Shown piece by piece: positions 8,013 through 16,220 of a DNA stretch of 64,000 nucleotides (its first letter is position 1; each line of letters opens with the position of its first letter). Made by a program: the position numbers and the translations under genes. This stretch comes from Myxococcota bacterium (GTDB taxonomy: Bacteria > Myxococcota_C > UBA6777). The stretch is from NCBI GenBank assembly GCA_023150835.1, contig JAKLKB010000005.1, forward strand, positions 1 to 64,000, read 5' to 3'. A model generated the notes under the pieces. It had not been told where the DNA came from. It saw nothing but the letters and a program-made list of their open reading frames with translations, and made no database searches.

Positions 8013-9986
8013 ATGAACCGAACACGCACACTCGCCTTGCTTGCCTTGATCTTGCTTCCGCTGCTTTTGCTCGGATGGCTCGGGCTGCGCGTCGGTTATG
8101 AAGACCAAACCCGCCACCAACAAGACATCTACAACCTCCTACGCGCCCGCCTTGAAGACCATAAAGAGCGCATCCAACAAGCCACCCTCCGCGTCGAACG
8201 ACAACTCCTCCACATCCTCGATACATGGGACGGACAACACACCACCCTCTTCCAATGGCAACGCAACCTGCCGCTTGTTCGCCAATGTTTCTGGCTCGAT
8301 CAAGAAGCCCGACTCCGCTATCCCTCCCCCCTCCGACCCCAAACTCCGCAAGAACGCGACTTCCTCGACCGCACTCGCACTCTCTGGGCAGGAACGGCTG
8401 TTCTTCAACCGCCCAACTCTCCCGAAGATCCGCCCGCACAAGCCCCCTCCCCACTCAACCGTCCACCAACCCGAAACCAGCGCAAAACACAAACACCCGC
8501 GAAACTTCCCGCAAACTCGGCGTATCCAACTCAATCCTTCAACACAGGCAACGCGCAGATTCCAACGAAACCTCCCGAAACCTCGGCATATCCAACTCAA
8601 TCCTTCAACACAGGCAACGTGCAGATTCCAACGAAAACTCCCGCAGCCTCGGCGTATCCAACTCAATCCTTCAACACAGGCAACGCGCAGATTCCAACGA
8701 AACCTCCCGAAACCTCGGCATATCCAAAGCAGACACCCAACAACATCGGTGCGCAAACACGAACCTACCCAGCGAAACGGCCCTCCCACCAAGGCGACAG
8801 CTTGCAGATGTTGGCGCGCACCCACAGACACGGCTGGCTGGTATGGTATTGGGCGGAAGGTTTGCATCTGCTGTTTTGGAAACGCACACCGCAGCAAGAG
8901 ATCGTCGGCGTAGAAGTCGATCGCGTGGTGTTGTTGTCCAATCTCACCGCGCAACTGCCCGACAATACGCGCACCCAAGGCCACCAGATAGGAAGGATGA
9001 TGTTGCTCGATGGGCGCGGAAACATCGTATACCAGTGGGGAAAAGGCATCGCAGCTTACAAGAAACGTCCGCTTGTACAGATCCCTTTGTCCTATCCGCT
9101 ACATTCATGGAGCCTCGCCTACAATGGCCCTGAAGCCACGCAGATCCAAGCCGCCACAGGGCGCTACCTCTATGGCGTGCTGCTCCAATGGTTGGCCGTC
9201 GCCGTCTTGCTCGTACTACTCGGGCTTTACGTCTTTGTCGAGTGGTCTCGTGACACCCGTGAAGCCGCACAGCGCGTCAGTTTTGTCACACAGGTCTCCC
9301 ATGAACTCAAAACCCCCCTCACCAACATCCGCCTGTACGCGGAACTCCTCGAAAACCGCGTCCCCAAAGAAGATCCCCGCGCACAACGGCATATCCGCGT
9401 GATCGTCGAAGAAAGCCAACGCCTCTCCCGCCTGATCCACAACATCCTCACCTTCTCCCGACAACAGCGACAAAAACACTCGCTTCATCCCACTTCTTGC
9501 GATCCAAATGCGATCCTTCAACGCACCCTTGAACAATTCGCCCCAACCTTCGCCACCAAAAACATCGTCATCGAAACCGAAACCTCCGATGCCCCGTTCG
9601 TGTTCGCAGATCCCGATGCCATCGAACAGATCCTTGGGAATCTACTCAACAACGTTGAAAAATACGCAGCAGAGGGCGAATGGCTCGGGATCCGCTTTGT
9701 AAAAGAGGCCCCCGAATTTCTCCGCATCGAGATCCAAGACAACGGCCCCGGCATCCCCGCAACGTTTCGTGAACACATCTTCCATCCCTTTTTCCGCCTG
9801 AGCGGAAAGTTATCGGATGGTGTGACAGGCACAGGGATCGGTCTCACGATCGCCCGCGAACTTGCCCGACAGATGGGCGGCGACCTCCGTCTTCTCCCAC
9901 GCCAACAAGGTGCCTGCTTTGCACTCCTCCTCCCTACCGACAAATCGACCCATCCCAACCGCTGCCCCCTAGCAGCCACAGATTGA
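8013..9986 (+). CDS. Membrane sensor histidine kinase with repetitive periplasmic region
   Basis: A 657-residue two-component sensor. TM1 is at about 7-27, then a large periplasmic region, then TM2 at about 388-410. HisKA has SHELKTPLTNIR (phospho-acceptor His430). HATPase_c has the N box QILGNLLNNVEKYA (about 537), the G1 box DNGPGIP and the G2 box GTGIGLTIARELA (about 605). No HAMP domain lies between TM2 and HisKA. The periplasmic part contains three full copies of a 22-residue repeat (SAYPTQSFNTGNAQ...), encoded by 66-bp repeats. The partner regulator is at 10764, but a toxin-antitoxin-like pair separates them. ATG 8013 has GGAG (8003-8006) 6 bases upstream. Confidence 0.9.
   Translation: MNRTRTLALLALILLPLLLLGWLGLRVGYEDQTRHQQDIYNLLRARLEDHKERIQQATLRVERQLLHILDTWDGQHTTLFQWQRNLPLVRQCFWLDQEARLRYPSPLRPQTPQERDFLDRTRTLWAGTAVLQPPNSPEDPPAQAPSPLNRPPTRNQRKTQTPAKLPANSAYPTQSFNTGNAQIPTKPPETSAYPTQSFNTGNVQIPTKTPAASAYPTQSFNTGNAQIPTKPPETSAYPKQTPNNIGAQTRTYPAKRPSHQGDSLQMLARTHRHGWLVWYWAEGLHLLFWKRTPQQEIVGVEVDRVVLLSNLTAQLPDNTRTQGHQIGRMMLLDGRGNIVYQWGKGIAAYKKRPLVQIPLSYPLHSWSLAYNGPEATQIQAATGRYLYGVLLQWLAVAVLLVLLGLYVFVEWSRDTREAAQRVSFVTQVSHELKTPLTNIRLYAELLENRVPKEDPRAQRHIRVIVEESQRLSRLIHNILTFSRQQRQKHSLHPTSCDPNAILQRTLEQFAPTFATKNIVIETETSDAPFVFADPDAIEQILGNLLNNVEKYAAEGEWLGIRFVKEAPEFLRIEIQDNGPGIPATFREHIFHPFFRLSGKLSDGVTGTGIGLTIARELARQMGGDLRLLPRQQGACFALLLPTDKSTHPNRCPLAATD
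8517..8726 (+). repeat. 66-bp tandem repeat inside the sensor kinase gene
   Basis: Three full copies start at 8517, 8583 and 8649, and a partial fourth at 8715. The unit is 66 bp (22 codons), so copy-number change keeps the frame. The encoded unit is Ser/Thr/Pro/Gln-rich and periplasmic, probably a flexible stalk. Confidence 0.85.
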
Positions 9987-10044
9987 CGGCGCAAAAAAAA
10001 CTCGCTACGTTTCGGACGAACACTGAGAACGTGAGGTTTTTTCC

Positions 10045-10308
10045 ATGAGTACAGTCGTCCTTGATATCCCCGAAAGCAGCCGACTCGCACTGAAATTATC
10101 TACCGAGCAACTCGGCCAAGAAATCCGCCTCGCTGCGGCCATCAAGCTCTACGAACTAGGAAAGCTCTCTTCGGGAGCCGCCGCTCAACTCGCAGGAATT
10201 CCCAAAGTCGTCTTTCTCTCCAAGCTCTCGGATTATGGGGTAGCGACCTTCACGTTGACAGAAGAAGAACTAAAGCGCGAGGCCCGTCTTGGCGAACGTG
10301 ATCTGTAA
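10045..10308 (+). CDS. UPF0175-family small protein, probable antitoxin
   Basis: An 87-residue protein matching UPF0175: VVLDIPESSRLALKLS at the start, then the LAAAIKLYELGKLSSG AAQLAG helix region, then a GVATFTLTEEEL tail. The family is widely found upstream of DUF3368 PIN-like genes and is thought to be a DNA-binding antitoxin. ATG 10045 lies 58 bp after the sensor kinase stop. It overlaps the next gene, consistent with one operon. Confidence 0.85.
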   Translation: MSTVVLDIPESSRLALKLSTEQLGQEIRLAAAIKLYELGKLSSGAAAQLAGIPKVVFLSKLSDYGVATFTLTEEELKREARLGERDL

Positions 10309-10789
10309 CACCTCCCCATTGCAGTACCTCCATCAGCTCCGACTGATCGAGATCTTAGAATCCCTATATGGACAAATCATCGTTCCGTACGCAGTCCAAG
10401 ACGAACTCGAAGCAGGGGCAACACTCGGTGTAGACGTTCCTCACCTCCTCTCCTATGATTGGATTTCATTACAACAACCCACCAGTTATGCAGCCTTTCC
10501 TCTGGTTTCGGACCTTGGCGCAGGAGAAACCGCCGTCCTCGCGTTGGCGCTGGAGCAGGTTGGGAGCCTCGTGATCTTGGATGATGGACTCGCTCGACAA
10601 TTCGCCGAAAGCCTCAACATCCAGCGTATCGGAACACTGGGAATCCTTTTACAGGCCAAACAACGCGGACTGATCGCAGAGATCGCTCCGCTACTCGATC
10701 AACTTAACCAACTCCGCTTCCGCGTCAGCCCCGCTACAAAACAAGCCGTGTTGAGGCTCGCACATGAAGATCCTGATCGCCGAAGATGA
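10298..10789 (+). CDS. DUF3368 PIN-like protein, probable toxin
   Basis: A 163-residue protein if read from GTG 10298, which gives the family-like opening MICNTSPLQYL; TTG 10289 is an alternative. Acidic residues expected of the PIN-like fold are visible in VQDELEAG, LGAGETAVLALA and VILDDGLARQFA. PIN toxins are Mg2+-dependent ribonucleases; DUF3368 members are assigned to this fold, but activity is inferred here. It overlaps the UPF0175 gene by 11 bp and the response regulator by 26 bp. The family domain ends at about AHED, exactly where the regulator's start codon falls. Confidence 0.82.
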   Translation: MICNTSPLQYLHQLRLIEILESLYGQIIVPYAVQDELEAGATLGVDVPHLLSYDWISLQQPTSYAAFPLVSDLGAGETAVLALALEQVGSLVILDDGLARQFAESLNIQRIGTLGILLQAKQRGLIAEIAPLLDQLNQLRFRVSPATKQAVLRLAHEDPDRRR

Positions 10790-11462
10790 TCCCCATATCC
10801 GCGCAGGGATCGTCGAACTTCTCGAAGAAGAAGGCTACACTCTTGTGGAAGCCCGCGATGGACAAGACGCCATCGAGGCATTCCAACGCCACGCCCCTGA
10901 TCTCGTCATCCTCGATATCATGATGCCCCGTCACAACGGCTACGATGTGTGCCGTGCCATCCGAAAAAACAACGCACACACGCCCGTCCTGTTTTTAAGC
11001 GCAAAGTCCGAAGAGATCGACAAAGTCATCGGCCTCGAATTGGGGGCCGACGACTACATCGCCAAACCCTTCGGAACCAAGGAGCTAATCGCTCGTATCC
11101 GCGCTCTCTTTCGTCGCGTCCAAGAACCCTCCCCCGTCAAAGCCACCTCCCCGATCTCTGCAACCCCCTTCACTATGCACGATCTTCATATCTTTCCTGC
11201 CGAACTACGGGCACGACGAAACACACAAGAGATCGAGATCAGCCCTCGCGATCTCCAGATCCTTCTGCTTTTGCACCAACAACAAGGAAAAGTCGTCGAC
11301 CGCAACACCCTCTTCGATACCTGCTGGGGAATGGACTACACCCCCAACAGTCGCACGCTCGATCAACACATCTCTCAATTGCGTAAAAAAATTGAAACCG
11401 ATCCCCGATCCCCCTCGATTATCCGCACTGTTCACGGTGTCGGATATCGTTATGACCCCTGA
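10764..11462 (+). CDS. OmpR-family response regulator
   Basis: A 232-residue regulator. The receiver domain has the acidic pocket AEDD (7-9), phospho-acceptor Asp51 in VILDIMMP, Ser79 and Lys101 in AKPFG. The C-terminal winged helix (about 135-230) shows ISPRDLQILLLL and the signature RTLDQHISQLRKKIE ... VHGVGYRYDP. It is the natural partner of the kinase at 8013. ATG 10764 has TTGAGG upstream and lies inside the 3' end of the DUF3368 gene, so its translation may depend on the inserted pair. Confidence 0.93.
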   Translation: MKILIAEDDPHIRAGIVELLEEEGYTLVEARDGQDAIEAFQRHAPDLVILDIMMPRHNGYDVCRAIRKNNAHTPVLFLSAKSEEIDKVIGLELGADDYIAKPFGTKELIARIRALFRRVQEPSPVKATSPISATPFTMHDLHIFPAELRARRNTQEIEISPRDLQILLLLHQQQGKVVDRNTLFDTCWGMDYTPNSRTLDQHISQLRKKIETDPRSPSIIRTVHGVGYRYDP

Positions 11463-11510
11463 AGCCCCACGCCCCCCAAAGCCCAACATCGGTCCCAGAC
11501 GGCGAACACC

Positions 11511-13793
11511 TTACATATTGTCGAACTTCCATTGAATCGCCCAAAACAAGTACAGGATCGACGCAAAGATCACCGCCACCATCAAGATCGCCAAAAAGAT
11601 CATCGCCGTGCCACGCCCTTTGATACGGATCCCTTCTTCCTTGGTGAACTCATCCAAACGCGCTTGATCCCGCCGATAACCAAAGAACATCCACAAAAAC
11701 ATCCCCAACAACACAAATGACCCCAACCCCCCCAAAGTCATCAGCGTTCGGCGACGAAAATCATGCTGATAACGCCGCAAACTGGAAAGCCGATCTTTGG
11801 AAGAATCGTACAACAAAGAAGGTGGCGTAAAACGCGCCTTTGCAACAGAAAAGATCGCACGCGCCCATCCTTCGATATCTTGCGAACGGCTTGGCGATGG
11901 GAAAGATTCGATCTCCAACAAACGCATCCCATCCCCTCGCTCCACAAGATGTTTTCGCAACGCACCACGCAAAGCCTGTTCGTCTGCTCCCCCAACGTGC
12001 AGCAAACGCGCATCGTAGACCTCGCCCGGGAAATAAAATTCGGTATACACTTGAACCGTGATCAGGCCCTTGATTCCTTTGGGAATTTTTAGAGAGACTT
12101 CGCTTCGCCCGTCCTGCAACATCCGCTGTGTTGACCACAAACGCCGACCGTGTTGAACAAGATCGATGTGCAACGGTGCGGTCGCCTGAAGGCTATCGAC
12201 CCGCACAAATAGCGTTCCCCCTTCCGCCACCAAGACCTGACGCGGCTCTGCCAACATCTGATAACCTTCGGTCTTCATCTCGATGGCCTGTTGTGATCTG
12301 CCCAAACGACCCCACACCGTCGTCTCAAAACCCACACGGAAAAATTGCGGAACGTACGGAAAACGCACGATCCCTTGCACTTCTTTGGCTGGATACGTCC
12401 CCAAACGCGACATCCCTTCGCGCAGTTCGAGCCACACCCGATGCGAGGGCGTTTCCCATACCGTCGTATCGGCCTTTTGGCGCGGCGCTTCCATCTTTCG
12501 CGCAGGCTCCGCAAAAGGATCAAGGAGTGTCCTCCGTTGCACACCAGCATCGGGAGTCCCAAAAAGCCGCTGCATCGAAGGTTCCACCGTAGGGCGCGAA
12601 GCCACGCTCTCACGCTGCCTAGGCACCGCAGCACGAGGCTTCAATTTTTGGCTTGGCGAAACTTGTGATCGAGGCAAGCGAGCGGGTCGAGAAGTCGCAA
12701 CAATCTGCCGAATCACCGATATCGAGGATGAGTGCTGCACAGGAAGCACAGGTCTTGAGGTCGATAGCTCCGTGATATGCGACGGTTTGGAGGTCGATAG
12801 CCCTGTATGCTGTGATGGTCTTGATGTCGATAGCCACGTAATATGCGACGGTTTGGAGGTCGATAGCCCTGTAGGTTGAGCTGGTTTGGAGGCCGCTCGT
12901 CCCGCAGGTTGGGACGGTGTGGAGGTCGATAGCCCTGTAGGTTGAGCTGGTTTGGAGGAGGGAAAGCCCAAAGGCTCAGCGTTTTTTGAGGTAGGGGGTT
13001 CTTGTTTCGAGGAAAGCGAAGGTGCGGGGCTTTTGCGTTGTTGCACCCAAGCATAGATACGGTTCGGAAGATCCGAGATCAGAGAGCGGCCTTCTGCAAA
13101 AAAACGGATGCGATAGGGCGAAGAAGGCGTTTCTGGGGCCGCCCAGAGAGGCTGGCTGCTTTCTTTGGTGTAGCGGCCTTGTGCTTGGGTCAAGTCGACC
13201 AATTCAACGGGCCGCTCGAAAGTCTCTTCGCCTGTAGGACCACGAACGCGGATGCGCAAGGTGTACGCACCAAGCGGCCAACGTGGGATATGGAGGTTGG
13301 CAACCAACACGTCTTGCTCGGTTCGCCCATGAAAGATCTGGGCCTCGCGATGGGGAGCGATCAACCAAAAAGTGCCTTGAACACCGCGCAAAAATGCGGT
13401 GCTTTCGGCTTCAAAGATCGCCAAACGAAAACTGGCCCGCTCGCCCACCACAAGGCGCGATGGCCCGTAGACTTGGCTTGCAAACCGCACATCGCGCACC
13501 ATCACCATCGTCATAATGCCCAAGGCCAACAGCGTAAAAAAACTCAAACCGTACCCCAGATAACGCACCGCAGGAGGAAAAGTGCCTTCGCGATCATTGC
13601 GGATTTCTCGCAACATTCGAGCGATATCCTCTTCGTCCTCTTGGTGTGCGCGCAGCAATCCCCCGACCTTGGGGCGCCTTCCCTCGGTGGGGGGTTGGCC
13701 CGTTGATGAGGTGGGCGATTGGCCCGTCGATGAGGCGGAAAGATCGGCTTCTTTCTCCTGCACAGCGCCCAGCTCGTCCTGTTTGCGATCCAT
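11511..13793 (-). CDS. Multi-TM protein with beta-rich domains and Ser/Thr/Pro linker
   Basis: A 760-residue protein of unrecognised family. A charged N-terminus of about 70 residues is followed by a TM segment (LGYGLSFFTLLALGIMTMV). Next comes a beta-rich, macroglobulin- or Ig-like region (YGPSRLVVGERASFRL ... GAYTLRIRVRGPTGEE). A low-complexity linker of about 130 residues has 11-residue repeats such as LSTSKPSHITW. A second beta-rich domain follows, and two C-terminal TM segments (GSFVLLGMFLWMFFGY and ILMVAVIFASILYLFW) end the protein. The extracytoplasmic domains may bind a surface partner. The start is supported by TAGGAAG. It converges on the response regulator gene. Confidence 0.75.
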   Translation of the reverse strand: MDRKQDELGAVQEKEADLSASSTGQSPTSSTGQPPTEGRRPKVGGLLRAHQEDEEDIARMLREIRNDREGTFPPAVRYLGYGLSFFTLLALGIMTMVMVRDVRFASQVYGPSRLVVGERASFRLAIFEAESTAFLRGVQGTFWLIAPHREAQIFHGRTEQDVLVANLHIPRWPLGAYTLRIRVRGPTGEETFERPVELVDLTQAQGRYTKESSQPLWAAPETPSSPYRIRFFAEGRSLISDLPNRIYAWVQQRKSPAPSLSSKQEPPTSKNAEPLGFPSSKPAQPTGLSTSTPSQPAGRAASKPAQPTGLSTSKPSHITWLSTSRPSQHTGLSTSKPSHITELSTSRPVLPVQHSSSISVIRQIVATSRPARLPRSQVSPSQKLKPRAAVPRQRESVASRPTVEPSMQRLFGTPDAGVQRRTLLDPFAEPARKMEAPRQKADTTVWETPSHRVWLELREGMSRLGTYPAKEVQGIVRFPYVPQFFRVGFETTVWGRLGRSQQAIEMKTEGYQMLAEPRQVLVAEGGTLFVRVDSLQATAPLHIDLVQHGRRLWSTQRMLQDGRSEVSLKIPKGIKGLITVQVYTEFYFPGEVYDARLLHVGGADEQALRGALRKHLVERGDGMRLLEIESFPSPSRSQDIEGWARAIFSVAKARFTPPSLLYDSSKDRLSSLRRYQHDFRRRTLMTLGGLGSFVLLGMFLWMFFGYRRDQARLDEFTKEEGIRIKGRGTAMIFLAILMVAVIFASILYLFWAIQWKFDNM
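12737..12965 (-). repeat. 33-bp-type tandem repeat encoding an LSTSKPS linker
   Basis: Alternating units share the phrase GGTTTGGAGGTCGATAGCC (plus strand). They encode roughly 11-residue repeats of the form SKPxxxxxLST on the minus strand. Copies are diverged and interleaved, suggesting successive duplication. All lie within the linker of the 11511-13793 protein. Confidence 0.7.
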
Positions 13794-13964
13794 CTGTTCT
13801 TCCTAAGATTCTTCGGGGGTCGATTGAGAATGACCCCTTGTTTGCGTCACTTGGCGCACCTATGCTAACCCAGCGCTTTTTGGATGCAACAAGAAACTTC
13901 TCGTTGACGTCCATCCCCTTCCACTCCGAAGACGACGCATCCCCCCAAACACCTACAGGATACG

Positions 13965-16220
13965 ATGCGCAAAGACCTTCCGCCTCTTTTTTTCGTATGG
14001 GTTTTGCCGTTGCTTTTCAGCACGGTCAGTCCGTCTCACGCTTACACATTCTTTGTCGAGGAAACACCGCCCCAAACGCTTCGCGTCAGTTATTGGCCCT
14101 ACCAACAAGGCCCTGTCCCCTTTTGGGTGGACGCGGATCCTTTTGTGCTTGAAGAACTGCGCTTTTCCTCCCTTGTTCAACTCGCCTTTCAATACTGGAC
14201 CCAAGCCTCTGGAACGGCCCTGCGCGTCCAACTCCACACACTCCCGCTCGATATCGACGCCAGCAACATCGCGCAATCAAGCCGCATCGACGACCAACGG
14301 CCCGATATCCTCCTTGAACACGATGGAAAGATCCTCGAAAGTCTTGGACTGGACGCCGAATATGTCTTGGGGATCGGCGTCCCGATCGTCGAACAAAACC
14401 AACAAGGCGCACTCACCGGCCCATTTGGCGGCAAGATCGTTGATGCCCTTGTGCTGATCAACACGGCTCGCCTACCCAAAGCCGCTCGCCTTCAGCGCTT
14501 GCTGATCCACGAGATCGGCCATGCCCTTGGCATCGGACACACCAACGTCGTCCACCTACCCAACGCCGAAAAACTCCCCGCCATGTTTTTCGATACAGGG
14601 GTCCAACAAAGCCTCCCCTCGCCACACGCCGATGATATCGCAGCGATCAGTAGTCTCTATCCAAACCCAGACTACGAACAACATTACGGAGCCATCGAAG
14701 GCCAAGTCCAACGCGCCGATCGGACGCCTGTGTTTGGAGCCGTCGTGATCGCCGAACCCACCGACGGTTCCGCTCCGATCGCAGCATGGAGCGATCCTGA
14801 CGGCCGATTCGGACTGTACGGACTCCCGCCCAATACTTATACGCTGCATACACGCGCTCTTTCGGGTGATCGCTTCTTGTTTTCGATGGACCCTGCCCTT
14901 CATGTCGGCGGCATCTACAAAAAAGCCACCCGCAGCTTTTGCCCCGAGTCGTACAACGATCTTCCCTTCCTTCAATGCCGCATCCAACCCACCCAAAGCA
15001 CCCCCCTCACCGTCCGCGCAGGGCAACGTCAAACAGGCTTGATCATCCGAGAAGATCAGGGCAACCCTTCCCCTGCGTTGCTCTGCCGCCTTGGTGCATC
15101 GCCACAACTTCCCGAACACCCCGCCCGATTTCCTCCCGAAGTCCCCAACCAAGGGCTACGCAACACGATCTGCCCACCCGATGAACCGCCACAAGAAAAC
15201 CTTGCCTCCGATGCTTCCGAACCCTTCGCAGCAGAAAGAGCCGAACCCCCGCCCGAAATGTCATCGCTCGAAGCACCCGACCAAAAGCCCGAATTGACGG
15301 ACATCTCAGGATGCCGATGCGGCGCTTCCCCCTCATGGCCATCGTCGTGGCTTGCTTTGCTCTTGCTTTTGGCCTTGCGTTCACGCCGGCGCGGTCGCAA
15401 CATCCGCAACATCTCGCGGTGGTCGGCGTTTGTGCTATGCCTGTTTCTTCCTTCCGTTCCTTGGGCGCTCACGGTACGCAAACCGTCTTTTACGATGATG
15501 GCCCAACGAGCGCAGACGGTTGTACGCGCCCGCGCCATCGCACAAAACACCTTGCCTTCGCAGCCATTGCCCTTGCTCCGCACCACCTTTTCCTTGGTCG
15601 AGTGCCTCAAAGGCCCGTGTCCTCAAACCTTTTCGCTCTCGCTTCCAGCGCCGCGATACGGGCGTTATCGGCTCTTTACATCAGGAATACCGCGTTTTTC
15701 TCTTGCCCAAGAGTACATCCTGTTCGTCCGCCCAAACCATCGCCAAAAGCCGATCCTTGTGGGCCTTTCCTTTGGGGTGTTCGATGTACAACCCGATCCC
15801 CAACAGCACCTCCGCTCACGCGGCTGCTTTTTTGCGCCTCTCCCACTCGCAACATTTCGCCGCCTCCTTGATCGCGCCTTACATCCGAGGTCTCGTGCCA
15901 CATCACAACCCACACCACGAAGCCTCCCCACCTCTCGCCCACGCTCCCATCCAACGCCCCCGATGCTCCGAACCCACCACACCACCACACCGACGATCTG
16001 CCCTCTGCGTGCCCATGCTCCCACAAGATCGCAGTCCCCGCTGCGAGACTTCGGATTATCCGCGATCTGTGCGCCCACTTTCCCGCAAGATCGCGGCCCC
16101 CCGCTGCAATGCTTCACAAAGACGCTCGATATCTTGCGTGTCGTGGAAGAATCCAACGGACACCCGCAACGACGGCGGATTCGCAGGAACCGAGCGCAAG
16201 ATCATCCCCTCTTTTTCTAA
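13965..16220 (+). CDS. Matrixin-like metalloprotease fused to a second exported module
   Basis: A 751-codon frame. It opens with a signal peptide (LPPLFFVWVLPLLFSTVSPSHA). A matrixin-type zinc protease has HEIGHALGIGH (His182, Glu183, His186, His192). A carboxypeptidase-regulatory-like beta domain follows (GAIEGQVQRADRTPVFGAVV). At about 445-470 comes a MYXO-CTERM-like tail: CRCGA, hydrophobic LALLLLLAL, then RSRRRGR. There is no stop; a second hydrophobic segment (SAFVLCLFLPSVPWAL) leads into a module with QTVVRARAI ... LVECLKG. That pattern is typical of separate secreted proteins in myxobacteria. TTG 15375 could start this second module independently. The Pro/Ser/Thr/His-rich C-terminus overlaps the convergent aminotransferase gene by 165 bp and may not be real protein. 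Confidence 0.7.
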   Translation: MRKDLPPLFFVWVLPLLFSTVSPSHAYTFFVEETPPQTLRVSYWPYQQGPVPFWVDADPFVLEELRFSSLVQLAFQYWTQASGTALRVQLHTLPLDIDASNIAQSSRIDDQRPDILLEHDGKILESLGLDAEYVLGIGVPIVEQNQQGALTGPFGGKIVDALVLINTARLPKAARLQRLLIHEIGHALGIGHTNVVHLPNAEKLPAMFFDTGVQQSLPSPHADDIAAISSLYPNPDYEQHYGAIEGQVQRADRTPVFGAVVIAEPTDGSAPIAAWSDPDGRFGLYGLPPNTYTLHTRALSGDRFLFSMDPALHVGGIYKKATRSFCPESYNDLPFLQCRIQPTQSTPLTVRAGQRQTGLIIREDQGNPSPALLCRLGASPQLPEHPARFPPEVPNQGLRNTICPPDEPPQENLASDASEPFAAERAEPPPEMSSLEAPDQKPELTDISGCRCGASPSWPSSWLALLLLLALRSRRRGRNIRNISRWSAFVLCLFLPSVPWALTVRKPSFTMMAQRAQTVVRARAIAQNTLPSQPLPLLRTTFSLVECLKGPCPQTFSLSLPAPRYGRYRLFTSGIPRFSLAQEYILFVRPNHRQKPILVGLSFGVFDVQPDPQQHLRSRGCFFAPLPLATFRRLLDRALHPRSRATSQPTPRSLPTSRPRSHPTPPMLRTHHTTTPTICPLRAHAPTRSQSPLRDFGLSAICAPTFPQDRGPPLQCFTKTLDILRVVEESNGHPQRRRIRRNRAQDHPLFF

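Noticed and set aside
6573-8123. A 516-codon open frame antisense to the VWA gene
   Set aside because: It runs through a repeat and the kinase start, has no recognised domain, and is explained by the codon bias of the sense genes.
8225-9133. An alternative frame across the 66-bp repeats
   Set aside because: 66 is divisible by three, so all frames stay open; only the kinase frame has start, TM and catalytic motifs.
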